Under the pieces are notes generated by a model that did no database searches, was not told the origin of the DNA, and saw only the letters and a list, made by a program, of their open reading frames with translations. Positions 1-8,500 of a DNA stretch of 15,860 nt are shown here, piece after piece; position 1 is the stretch's first letter; each line of letters starts with the position of its first letter. The DNA comes from OMOG01 sp041485845 (GTDB lineage: Bacteria; Acidobacteriota; Terriglobia; Bryobacterales; Bryobacteraceae): NCBI GenBank assembly GCA_041485845.1, contig JBGPKH010000149.1:1-15860 (forward strand), given 5' to 3'. Made by a program: the position numbers and the translations under genes.

Positions 1-157
1 AGGGTCCACGCACTGAGACCTCTTTCCGAGTGATCCGACCAGAGAACAATCGACCGTGCGCCCACTTCTACGAGATGGCGACTTCTCGTCAAAGTGGCTC
101 GCCGGTGCGCAAGCATCATCCGCCGTTCCGGCCGACGAGCGCTCCTATGGCCGAGTG

Positions 158-1465
158 TCATTTAGTAGAACCATCGACAATGAAGTGCAACTGACCAACC
201 GAGGGATCTGGAAGATTCGCGGCGTGAATGCGGTAGTCGATGGTGAACGAACGAATACTCTTTCTTGATTCGAATATCAGGTACAACGGGTCAAGCGCTT
301 CCGAGAATCCGTGCCGGAGCACGGTGATTGACACCTCGACGTCGTAGCTCTTTGTGCGCCGGATGGACGGCCTACTGACGTTAGCGGGTCCTGTAGTCAT
401 CGATGGGACGTTAAGATGCGGTGAGAACGAATACAAACTTGGTACCTGAAAGGCCCGCGCCATCGTTTCGGCCGGTGTCTCCGGCTTGTGTGGGGGCTTT
501 GGTCTCGGTGGTTCTTTTGGCAAAGTATCTTCTGTAAGCAGATCGAAGCCGTCTGGGAAATGCACAAACACGTGGACATCCTGCGCTGGGCAAGTACCAT
601 CATTCTCCGCCAATATGTTGACACATATCATACGGCCGCGAAGCGCATACAAAAACTTCAAGTTTGAGGTATACTCCTCGAACGCGGCATAGAATTTCTC
701 AAGTTGCTGGTTGTATTTCTCTATGTCCTCGGGAGAAATCTCATTTAGGCTTGCGAGAAACATTTCTGATTGACGCGACAACGCAGGCTTAGGAACCTGC
801 ATCTTTGGGTGCTTGGTCCGAAGTTCGATAGCACTGAGCGTTTCGAGCGTGGGCTGGTCCGAGAATGGTAGTTGGACCTTCACGTGTGGTTCATGGTTAT
901 CAAAGAGCAGTCTTAATTGAGGCGAGCGATCACGCAGTCGCTTCAATTCGGTCTCAAGTTCGCGCCGCCTCTTCTCCTCTGGAAGAACTTCATCTGGTAA
1001 ACGCAAGTTTGCAGGTAGCCGAAAAACTGTAATTTGGTGTGTTTTGGCTTTAAGTTTCAGCCCCACGTCCGCAGTAACCAATACTAGTGTGTCTTGGTCT
1101 GCCCCGATTCTGTGTTCAAGGATGGTGGCGATGAGATGATCATCTAGGATGTCACGTGAGAGATTGAATGCCGCGAAATCAATGAGCGGATCTTGCACCC
1201 GAAATTGAAGTTCGACGGACTTCCGGATGAGAACCGGCGAGGGCTCGTCGGACCATTTGTCTAGCATCCTGAGGACTGTAGCGGCTCGTTCGCGTGTCTT
1301 GTTGGAGGTGGGAAAGTCCTTATGTCGATTTAGCTCTCGTATAACGACTGGAGCAATTATCAAGCGGACGTCCGTTGCCTGAAGTAGCTCCGGCCAGTCA
1401 AGTTGGTCGGGTCTCGGGAAGTGCAAGAACGTGTTCGTGTCAAGAAAGGCGCTGAGCTGCAGCAT
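158..1465 (-). CDS. PIN-domain nuclease-like protein with C-terminal beta-sandwich-like region
   Basis: Predicted metal-dependent ribonuclease of the PIN fold. With the ATG at 1465 the protein is 435 aa. The N-terminal ~150 residues show the PIN pattern: FLDTN with Asp9, VIRELNRHK with Glu44, ILDDHLIAT with Asp108/Asp109, and LVTADVGLKLKA with Asp133, giving the usual acidic cluster. A charged helical stretch follows (about 160-190). The C-terminal half (about 270-435) is beta-rich, with NDGTCPAQDVHVFVHFPDGF and a Pro/Lys-rich loop (PKEPPRPKPPHKPETP) that seems to interrupt one sandwich domain. It is much longer than VapC-type toxins (~130 aa), and no antitoxin gene of its own is visible. An in-frame GTG at 1510 would add 15 residues; neither start has a strong ribosome binding site. 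Codon use is AT-richer than the rest of the window. The role is unknown; RNA cleavage in defence or stress is inference. Confidence 0.72.
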   Translation of the reverse strand: MLQLSAFLDTNTFLHFPRPDQLDWPELLQATDVRLIIAPVVIRELNRHKDFPTSNKTRERAATVLRMLDKWSDEPSPVLIRKSVELQFRVQDPLIDFAAFNLSRDILDDHLIATILEHRIGADQDTLVLVTADVGLKLKAKTHQITVFRLPANLRLPDEVLPEEKRRRELETELKRLRDRSPQLRLLFDNHEPHVKVQLPFSDQPTLETLSAIELRTKHPKMQVPKPALSRQSEMFLASLNEISPEDIEKYNQQLEKFYAAFEEYTSNLKFLYALRGRMICVNILAENDGTCPAQDVHVFVHFPDGFDLLTEDTLPKEPPRPKPPHKPETPAETMARAFQVPSLYSFSPHLNVPSMTTGPANVSRPSIRRTKSYDVEVSITVLRHGFSEALDPLYLIFESRKSIRSFTIDYRIHAANLPDPSVGQLHFIVDGSTK

Positions 1466-1656
1466 TGTTCCATAATATGGTATCGCCACCGGCGGCTGGA
1501 GTAGTGCCACTTGGACGCAAAACGCGCGTTACGCCGAAGTGGTTCAGTAGCGGTTCCGTCCGGATGGTCGCCCACTCGGACAAAGCTCCGGGTCTGCCGA
1601 GATTAGTAACGATATGTCGGCTTCTGACGTTGCACCGTGGTCGACGGCATCGAACG

Positions 1657-1911
1657 TTAGCTGGCCCGCCTGATCTCCTCTCGGACAACGCGCCGGAGCG
1701 TTTCCTCAAGAGGTTCGCGCGCATGAGCGATGTGTTGGCGTAAGGCATCGTTGATCAGGCTTTGGTAGTTGCCGCCGCCCGACCTTTCCACTTGGTTTCG
1801 GAACCAGGTGAGGATGTCCTCGTCCAGCCGGATGGTAATTCTCGTTTTTCCCTTAGGAACCGGCAGCACCGGCCCGCGTTTCGCCTTCGAAAAATCATAT
1901 TCGCGTTTCAT
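1657..1911 (-). CDS. brnA: BrnA family antitoxin
   Basis: Antitoxin of the BrnT/BrnA type II toxin-antitoxin family, 84 aa. The N-terminus YDFSKAKRGPVLPVPKGKTR followed by ITIRLDEDILTWFRNQV is the family signature. Residues 23-62 fit a ribbon-helix-helix DNA-binding fold (strand TRITIRL, helix DEDILTWFRNQ, helix NYQSLINDALRQHI), and the charged C-terminal helix (66-83) would complete it. In the known family BrnA neutralises BrnT and the complex represses its own promoter. The gene starts inside the end of brnT (17-nt overlap at 1895-1911), the normal toxin-first order, so translation is probably coupled. The ATG at 1911 is the natural family start. Confidence 0.9.
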   Translation of the reverse strand: MKREYDFSKAKRGPVLPVPKGKTRITIRLDEDILTWFRNQVERSGGGNYQSLINDALRQHIAHAREPLEETLRRVVREEIRRAS

Positions 1912-2179
1912 TGGATTCCTCGTACCGCCGGCGTTCGCCCGCCGTCGCCTTTCGTGCGGAGATCAGTCGCAGGCTTTCGCCGCGCCAGGTGTAAATAACA
2001 ACGAGCACCCGACCCACGGCATCCAGCCCCATCGTTACCCAACGCTCTTCCTCACCGGAAGAAGGATCGCGCATTGTGAGCGCTCCCTCATCTTCGAGAG
2101 ACGCCACGGCATCCGCGAAAGAAACACCGTGTTTCCGGGAGTTCAATCGCGCTTTACCGGGGTCCCATTCCGTCAGCAT
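1895..2179 (-). CDS. brnT: BrnT family ribonuclease toxin
   Basis: Toxin of the BrnT/BrnA system, a small RelE-fold ribonuclease that inhibits translation when free of BrnA. The ATG at 2179 gives 94 aa beginning MLTEWDPGKARLNSRKHGVS, which matches the usual family N-terminus (xEWDxxKxxxNxxKHGVSF). The C-terminus RLISARKATAGERRRYEE is also characteristic, as is the central EEERWVTMG...VLVVIYTWR core. An in-frame ATG at 2200 would add seven residues (MAYNRTY); I prefer 2179 because the extension is not typical and a -10-like TACAAT lies between the two. Neither start has a good Shine-Dalgarno. All expected conserved segments are present, so the toxin looks intact. Confidence 0.9.
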   Translation of the reverse strand: MLTEWDPGKARLNSRKHGVSFADAVASLEDEGALTMRDPSSGEEERWVTMGLDAVGRVLVVIYTWRGESLRLISARKATAGERRRYEESNETRI

Positions 2180-2200
2180 GTATGTACGATTGTACGCCAT
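2180..2200 (-). promoter_or_regulatory. possible brnTA promoter/operator
   Basis: Just upstream of the preferred brnT start, the minus strand has TACAAT (2194-2189), one mismatch from a consensus -10 box, with nine bases between it and the ATG at 2179. The box lies within a short symmetrical site, GTAC-N4-GTAC (2184-2195), which can also be read as TGTACG repeated with an 8-bp period. BrnA-type antitoxins usually autorepress, so this is a candidate operator. No clear -35 was found. A transcript from here would be nearly leaderless, in keeping with the missing Shine-Dalgarno. Confidence 0.35.
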
Positions 2201-2423
2201 TGCAAGGAACGCGGATTACTCCCCCATAAGTCGCCTTCGGTCCGCTGATGGACGTCGCAACCGCCACCTGTCCGTAATCGTCGTATGGGGAGCGGCCAGG
2301 AAATGGATGGCCGGACCTGGTGAAGCTCCCGAACCAGCAACCAGAGGAACTTCGAAATGACTCGTCACTTCTTAAGTTACCGCTTATGGGCCTCCCGGCC
2401 TGTCCTTCTGATCTCGTGTTGCG

Positions 2424-4052
2424 TCAGTCCCGCGCGGCGCGGCGCGGACCTCCGGCCACCGGGTGCGCCGCCATGAACTCCAGGCGCTCGGTGTGCATCG
2501 TCTGAACCTTGATGGCGTTCCCGAACTCCACCAGGCGCTCGCTCTGCGGCTTCCACTCCGGCCAGGAAACGGCCGCGGTATTCGAATTGCCAGTGTTCGC
2601 GAAGGCCATGAGCGCAGCGGTCATCTTCTCCGAAAAATCGCGGTCGAAGTCCGTCCACTTGCGGGTCGGGCGGATGAGGTTGAGGGCATCCTGCGTCCCG
2701 AACCAGTAGGGCACGTCGCTGGTGTGATACGCGCCGATGGTGGCGGTGTCTTGGTCGGCAATCACGACGCCGGGGATGTACGGATGCACGCGCGAGAACA
2801 TAAACATGCGTACCGGCGACGAGCCGTACTTCGCCTGTGCCACGGCCCAGTTCCGCATACTCCGTCCGACCATGCCTTCGCGCGCGGCGGTGCGGCCCAT
2901 CTCCAGCGCCTCGGCGTCGGTGGAAGCCGGATACAGTCTGAGAAACGCTTCCGCATCCTTGCCGTAGAGCTTGACGGCGGCAGCCTTATACTCGGCCAGG
3001 TTCTTTGCCGTCCGCAGATCGTTCGAGCTTTCGTCGTGCGTAAAGCCCAGGATGACGGGCACGTCGTTCTGTTTGTGCCCCGCGAATAGTTTGGCAGGCG
3101 AGGCGGGGAGGAAGTAGCCGTCCACAATGGAGCCGCCGATGCGAATCGAACCCCCCGTCGCGCCCACCTGGAACTCCTCCTGCAACGCCAGGATGCGGTC
3201 GGCCGGTGTGTGGCGCAGGTCGGCGAGCGACGTCTTCTTGAGCGCTTCCTGCACTTGCAGGCCGGTCTTTTGCGCCGTCTCGAGGCTCGGCACTTCGCCT
3301 CCCGTACCCCACGCGCCGCCGCTCATCGCCACCGCGCCGCGGAACAGGCCCTTCGCCAGGGGACTCGCCTGGAGCAGCGACACCGAGCTAGCGCCTGCCG
3401 ACTGGCCCGAGATGACGACCTTCGACGGGTCCCCACCGAAAAGCGAAATGTTGCGGTGGATCCACTGCAAGGCCGCCACCTGGTCGAGATAGGCGTAGTT
3501 GCCGGACTGGTGGTGCGGCGATTCGGCGGTCAGCGCCGGGTGCGCCAGGAAGCCGAAGGCGCCCACGCGATAGTTGAAGTTGACGAACACCGCGCCGCGC
3601 TTCGCCACGGTGGCGCCGTCGTACAAGGCCATGCCGCTCGATCCAATCGTAGAACCGCCGCCGTAAATGAAGACGATCACCGGCAGGTTGGAGCCTGCCC
3701 GCGCGGAGGCCGGGGCCCACACGTTCAGGTACAGGCAGTCTTCGCTGGTCGGCTCCTCGCCGAAGTAATGGTTGATATTGTGCGGGCGCAGCACCTGGAT
3801 GCATTCCGCCATCTTGCGGTCGGCGTTGTACACGCCCTTCCACGATGGAACCGGCTGCGGCTCGCGCCAGCGCAACTCGCGGACCGGCGGGGCGGCGAAC
3901 GGAATTCCCAGATAGGCTTTCACCCCCGACGGCAGGATCTTTCCGGCCACGCGGCCGCTTTCGATGGCCACCGGGTCGCCTGGAATCGGGGTCTCCACGA
4001 TCTGCGCGTTCGCCGCGAGCAGAGCGGCGGTAAAAAGAATAGTCTTCTTCAT
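2424..4052 (-). CDS. Secreted type B carboxylesterase (alpha/beta hydrolase)
   Basis: Carboxylesterase/para-nitrobenzyl-esterase family (COesterase), 542 aa, about the usual length. Residues 1-17 (MKKTILFTAALLAANAQ) form a signal peptide, so the enzyme acts outside the cytoplasm. Family landmarks in order: GRVAGK and YLGIPFAAPPV near the N-terminus, EDCLYLNVW (104-112), oxyanion-hole loop YGGGS (130-134), nucleophile elbow GQSAGASS with Ser218, acid Glu341 in HDESSND, and His443 in AYHTSDVPYWFG. The Ser-Glu-His triad is complete, so it is probably active. The natural substrate cannot be read from the sequence. It is the last gene of the receptor-propeller-esterase operon. The ATG at 4052 is preceded by AGGAGAAG. 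The same frame stays open upstream to 4805 across the propeller gene, but that stretch is an antisense-type shadow with no family similarity and lies before the signal peptide. Confidence 0.92.
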   Translation of the reverse strand: MKKTILFTAALLAANAQIVETPIPGDPVAIESGRVAGKILPSGVKAYLGIPFAAPPVRELRWREPQPVPSWKGVYNADRKMAECIQVLRPHNINHYFGEEPTSEDCLYLNVWAPASARAGSNLPVIVFIYGGGSTIGSSGMALYDGATVAKRGAVFVNFNYRVGAFGFLAHPALTAESPHHQSGNYAYLDQVAALQWIHRNISLFGGDPSKVVISGQSAGASSVSLLQASPLAKGLFRGAVAMSGGAWGTGGEVPSLETAQKTGLQVQEALKKTSLADLRHTPADRILALQEEFQVGATGGSIRIGGSIVDGYFLPASPAKLFAGHKQNDVPVILGFTHDESSNDLRTAKNLAEYKAAAVKLYGKDAEAFLRLYPASTDAEALEMGRTAAREGMVGRSMRNWAVAQAKYGSSPVRMFMFSRVHPYIPGVVIADQDTATIGAYHTSDVPYWFGTQDALNLIRPTRKWTDFDRDFSEKMTAALMAFANTGNSNTAAVSWPEWKPQSERLVEFGNAIKVQTMHTERLEFMAAHPVAGGPRRAARD

Positions 4053-4066
4053 GACTGCTTCTCCTA
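4053..4066 (-). promoter_or_regulatory. Shine-Dalgarno of the esterase overlapping the upstream stop codon
   Basis: On the minus strand the upstream gene ends TAG (4066-4064), and the same bases run on as TAGGAGAAG, a strong Shine-Dalgarno placed about eight bases before the esterase ATG at 4052. A ribosome finishing the propeller gene therefore stops on the binding site for the next gene, which suggests translational coupling within the operon. Confidence 0.7.
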
Positions 4067-5533
4067 ATACGCGGATAGCGGTACTCGCCCGTACCACACG
4101 CCTTGGAAGCCGGCACGCGAGTCCGCCCATACCATGTGAACGTTCTGGTCGTCCAGCGCCAGATTCTGAAGATCGTCTCCGAACATTCCCGCATTTCTCG
4201 CGGGAACCATCGACGGTGAAACCGCGTGGCTCACCCGCACCGCGGCGCTGAAGCTCTTGCCGCCGTCTCGCGAAAGCGACGACCAGATGTCGTATGTGCC
4301 ATCCGCGTAGATCGCGCGCCACATCAGCGCAAGTGGTCCTTTGCGGGAGTACTCTATCCAGGGCTTGGTCAGGCTCGTAGCGTTGGCCGTCTGTCCGGCG
4401 GTCACGAAGGGCGACCACGTCTGCCCGTAATCCTCGCTGAGCGATACGCGCAACTCCGTGTTGGTCCCGGTCATGAGCGCGAAGCGGCCTGGCTTGGTGG
4501 GATCGGCCGCGAGCCCCGCGACGCCGCCGTTGCCGCGCCCGCCGCCCGCTCCACCCCGTCCTCGTCCGCCGGGGGCCGCGGGCGCGCCTGCTCCACGGCC
4601 TCGCGGCGCCGGCGGCGCCGCGACGTTCTTCAACACGTGGTACGCGAAGGTCTTCCCGCGGTCGCGGCTCAGGCCGAACACCACGCACGGACAGGTCGCA
4701 TTCTCGCTCGCGGGAACGGTCCGGGCCACATACGCGACCGCGGCCACGCCGTGCCCCGCGGTCATCCGGCCGCGGCCGACTTGCGGATACTCTTTCGAGT
4801 CCCACGCGTAGATCGTGCCGAAGCTCTTTCCTTTATCGGTCGAAGCGGCGATGTAGGATTGCGTGCGGAAGCGGCCGGGCTCCGTATCGATGTCGGTCTC
4901 ACCGCCGCCGGCCTGGGCGTAGATCACGCCGGTGGAATCGTCGATGTACAAAAACGGGCGGTCCCAAGGCGAGTTGCCCCCGATGCGGGGCTTCAAACCC
5001 GCCGCGAATTTCTTGGCGCCGTAAGAACTGATGAGGTCCACCGGCTTACTCCACGTCTTGCCTTTGTCGGTCGAGATCACCAGCGACGACGTGCCGTAGA
5101 AATCGCCCGTGGTCTCGCGCGGTTCGCATCCCGCCAGGAAGGTTCCGTCGGCGGTCACCGCCACAAACGAATCGGGGCACCGCGTGAACTTGCCGGTGCG
5201 GATCGGAAGCTCTCCGACTTTCCAGCTATTGCCGCCGTCGTGCGTGACTGCCAGCCACGTGATGGTGGAGTCGGCGACTTCGTGAAAGGCGTCCGTCATG
5301 TTGCCGGTCGCGGGCTTGCCGCCGAGTCGCTGCAGATTGCCCATCGCCACGGCGATAATGTTGCCGGGATTCGTGGGATCCACGGCAATCATCGGCTCGC
5401 CCGCGCCCCGCGTGGCATCTCCCATCAGCAGGTATTCGTCAGTCGCATAGGACGGCACGGGCGCGGGGATCTGCGCCCGCAATGCCGCCAGGGCCAGTGC
5501 ACCCGCCGCCCAATACCAATGGTTGTTTCTCAT
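4064..5533 (-). CDS. Secreted Asp-box (BNR/sialidase-like) beta-propeller protein
   Basis: 489-aa exported protein (signal peptide about 1-20, ending ALAALRAQ) of the BNR/sialidase-like superfamily. Six Asp-box turns (pattern SxDxGxTW) can be seen: HDGGNSW near 98-104, STDKGKTW 154-161, STDKGKSF 231-238, SRDRGKTF 289-296, SEDYGQTW 366-373 and SRDGGKSF 421-428. They imply a six-bladed propeller. Between blades, residues 306-339 form a Gly/Arg/Ala/Pro low-complexity loop. I could not confidently assign the arginine triad and Tyr/Glu pair of true sialidases, so sialic-acid cleavage is not claimed; many family members bind glycans or act on other substrates. It is the middle gene of the operon, 13 nt after the receptor. 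The ATG at 5533 is preceded by GAGGGA with a nine-base spacer. Confidence 0.85.
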   Translation of the reverse strand: MRNNHWYWAAGALALAALRAQIPAPVPSYATDEYLLMGDATRGAGEPMIAVDPTNPGNIIAVAMGNLQRLGGKPATGNMTDAFHEVADSTITWLAVTHDGGNSWKVGELPIRTGKFTRCPDSFVAVTADGTFLAGCEPRETTGDFYGTSSLVISTDKGKTWSKPVDLISSYGAKKFAAGLKPRIGGNSPWDRPFLYIDDSTGVIYAQAGGGETDIDTEPGRFRTQSYIAASTDKGKSFGTIYAWDSKEYPQVGRGRMTAGHGVAAVAYVARTVPASENATCPCVVFGLSRDRGKTFAYHVLKNVAAPPAPRGRGAGAPAAPGGRGRGGAGGGRGNGGVAGLAADPTKPGRFALMTGTNTELRVSLSEDYGQTWSPFVTAGQTANATSLTKPWIEYSRKGPLALMWRAIYADGTYDIWSSLSRDGGKSFSAAVRVSHAVSPSMVPARNAGMFGDDLQNLALDDQNVHMVWADSRAGFQGVWYGRVPLSAY

Positions 5534-5546
5534 CGATCGGGTTCCC

Positions 5547-8500
5547 TCAGAAAACGTATTTCAGCGCAAGTTGCATGATGCGAGGATCGCGCGCGCTCAG
5601 AATCTTTCCGTAGGCCGGGCTGTTCATGGCAGTGACGGGATTGCCAAGGCGCGTATGGTTGAACAGGTTGAATGCCTCGGCGCGGAAATCCACTCGCTGG
5701 TGTTCCGCGGTCGGGAAGGAGCGCGAGAGGGCAACGTCCACGTTCCACGCTCCCGGGCCCAGATTGGTGCTGCGACCGCTGTTGCCGAAAGTCCCCACCG
5801 CACCAACCAAAAACGCCGAGGTGTCGAACCACCGGTCGATGGTCGGATTGCCGGCGTGCGGATCGCCGACGACATTCGGACGATCGGCGCCTCCCGTACG
5901 CGAATTATCCGTGCCCACCGAGACCGTGGAATACGTCCCGCTCGACATCGTGAAGATCGTGGATTCCTGCCAATTCCCCGCGAGCCGCTGCGCCCAGGGC
6001 GAAGTGAACTTCGGACTTCTCACCACCGAGGTCAGGTTGAAGATGTGCCGGTGGTCGGCAAAACAATTGGCGTACTCGGCGTGGCGGTTGAACGGATCCT
6101 GGCCGCTGCCCGCGCCGTTGAGGGCGATCTCGCTCTCCGTCAGGCAGTGCGACCAGGTGTAGTTGGCCAGCACCGTGTAATTGTGTGTGAAGCGGTGCTG
6201 CACGCTGACCAGCAGCGCGTGGTAGTTGGCGTTGGCCCCGTCGCCGAACTGATTGACCGCGCCGTAGTACTGCGCCTTGGCGGGATCCGCCAGATACAGA
6301 ATCCGGCGATTGTTGTTGTTGGAAGTGTTCGAGCAGGGCCCGGCAGCCGTCAGCCCATATTGCCCGGCGGTGCAATTACCCGGGATGAAGATGGCGGGAT
6401 TGTACGGTTCGCCGATCTCCAGGTGTACCGTGCGATTTCCCAGGTAACTCGCGGAGAGCAGCCAGTCGGCCGTGAGTTGCTTCTGTATGGCCAGGTTCCA
6501 TTGTTCCATGTAGGTGGGCTTGGGATGCAGTTTGAAATTCCCCAGGCCGCCGCCGAACAGCGGGAACTGCACGTTGCCGGGAAGCGGATTCGGCAGCGGA
6601 AACGGGTTGCTGTTGAGAGCCCCGTTGTACGGGTCCGAGAGCCCTCCCACCGGTTGCGGCAGGTTGATCGGGCTGGCAAACGGGGCGTGCGTGCCCGCTT
6701 GCAGCCACAGCGGAGTCGCACCGTAGAAAATGCCATAGCCCGCGCGGATGGTCTCGCGTCCAGCCCCGCGCGGATCGAAGACCACCCCGATACGCGGCGC
6801 GAATTGAGCCATTCGTCCGTTGAAGTAATGATGCCCCGGCATCCCTTCGTCACCCACGAACCGCACTCCGGCCGGAGCGTTGGTGAAAATCTTGCTGCGC
6901 ACCCCGGCGTTGTACCATCCCAAGTCGAAAATGCTGACTTGGGGAACGGTCTTGAGGGGGGACGTGAACGGATCCCAGCGCAGCCCCACGTTTAAGGAGA
7001 AATGCGAGTTCAGCCGGATGTTGTCCTGCACGTAGAGCGACGGTACGGTGAGGCGTTCTGCGCCGATCTGGCCGTTGTTCTGCGTGAACGAGGAAGGTTT
7101 GCCGAGCATAAAGTCGGCCAGCGCATTGCCCGTGACCTGTCCGTTGAACGTGAAATTGCCGTTTCGTTGGAAGTTGCTGAACGACGCCAGCCGTGCATTA
7201 GCCGCGTTCACCCCGAATGCGATCTGGTGGGCGCCACGGATGGTGCCGATCTCTTCGGAAAGCTGGTAGTTGGTGGAGACCCAGGGCCCCGGCGAGCAGT
7301 TCTGGCACACCGGCAGGAAATAGTTGGTGACGTTCAGGAAGATATAATTCGGTACGCCTTCGGTGACCTTCGAGCCTAACGACGCCGGTGTCGGCGCCGT
7401 CGGCGGCAGGTTGCGGATCACGCTGGCGCGGCTGAACCCCAGGCGAAACGTGCTCATCGTCGTCGGCGTGAGAATCAGCGAGTGTCCCAGCACCGCGGTC
7501 TGCACGCGATCGGCGAGACCGACGCTCGCATCGGTGGACAACGTCAGCAGATTGTCCGTATAGGACCACGGGTGCTGAAAGTCCGTGGCAAAGTACCGGC
7601 CGAACACGGAGTTCTTGCGGTCCACTTGCCAGTCGGAACGGACCACCGCCTGGTTCTCGTGGCTGCTGCTGGGAATGCCGTAGATCACCTTTCCGCACGG
7701 GTCGTTGGAGACCGGGATGAGCTTCAGCAGATTCAGGGCAACGGGATTGAGCAGAGACCGATCCACCTTGTTCCCCACGAACGGAGCGCGCAGGGCAACG
7801 TTGTTACAGGACGCGATCCCGGTGAGATCTCCCTGTAGCGTGGCCGCCGTCGCCACGAAGTTCGTGTTGGCCGCCGGCGCCACCTTTTCCCGAGTGCCTT
7901 GATAGCCGCCGAAGAAGAACACCTTGTTGCGCCGGATCGGGCCGCCGAGGACGCCGCCGAATTGATGCCGCTTCAGGGAATCGCGCGTGGGAGCAAAGAA
8001 ATTCCGCGCGTTGAAAGCGTAATTCCGCAGGAACCAGAAGGCGTCGCCGTGAAACGCATTGCCTCCGGATTTCGTGACCACGTTGACCACGCCGCCCGGC
8101 TGCGATCCATAGTTCGCCGGCAGCGAGCTCGTCTCCACCTTGAACTCTTGCAGCGAGTCGGGAAATGGCATGGGCAGCCCGATATTGGAGATGGGGTCCA
8201 TGTTGTTGCCCCCGTCCACCAGAAACAGCGTCTGTCCACCCTGCCCGCCGGCCACCGAAAACGCCGCGGCGGTCGGGTAGTTCTTATTGGAGATCAGCGA
8301 CTGGCCGGCACTGGTCGGCACAAAGTCGGCCGCGGCGCCCGAAAGCGTGACCAACTGCGAGACCTGGCGGCCATTCAGCGGGAGTTCCATTACGCGTTCC
8401 TGGTCGATCACCTGGCCCACCCCGGTGCTGCGGGTTTCCACCATTGCGGCATTGGCCTGCACTTCGATCTGCTCGCTCACCTGGCCGAGCTTCAACGCGA

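Noticed and set aside
3..194. Open plus-strand frame at the left edge of the window
   Set aside because: It runs antisense into the end of the PIN gene, shows no recognisable motif and is short enough to occur by chance.
1466..1656. Possible remnant gene between the PIN gene and brnA (frames open on both strands)
   Set aside because: Short, no family signature and no ribosome binding site; only a 10-bp palindrome AACGCGCGTT stands out, which is weak.
2201..2423. Terminator or small gene downstream of the esterase
   Set aside because: Only short inverted repeats (for example GGCC-N4-GGCC and AAATGAC/GTCACTT with a 2-base loop) without a T-run; not enough to call a terminator, and no coding signal.
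4053..4805. 251-codon upstream extension of the esterase frame
   Set aside because: It overlaps the Asp-box propeller gene in another frame, is Arg-rich without family similarity, and would bury the esterase signal peptide.
4226..5578. 450-codon plus-strand frame opposite the propeller gene
   Set aside because: Arg/His/Ala-rich shadow of a well-supported gene with Asp boxes; no domain seen.
5523..6995. 490-codon plus-strand frame opposite receptor 1
   Set aside because: Shadow of the receptor; the sense frame has clear TonB-dependent receptor motifs.
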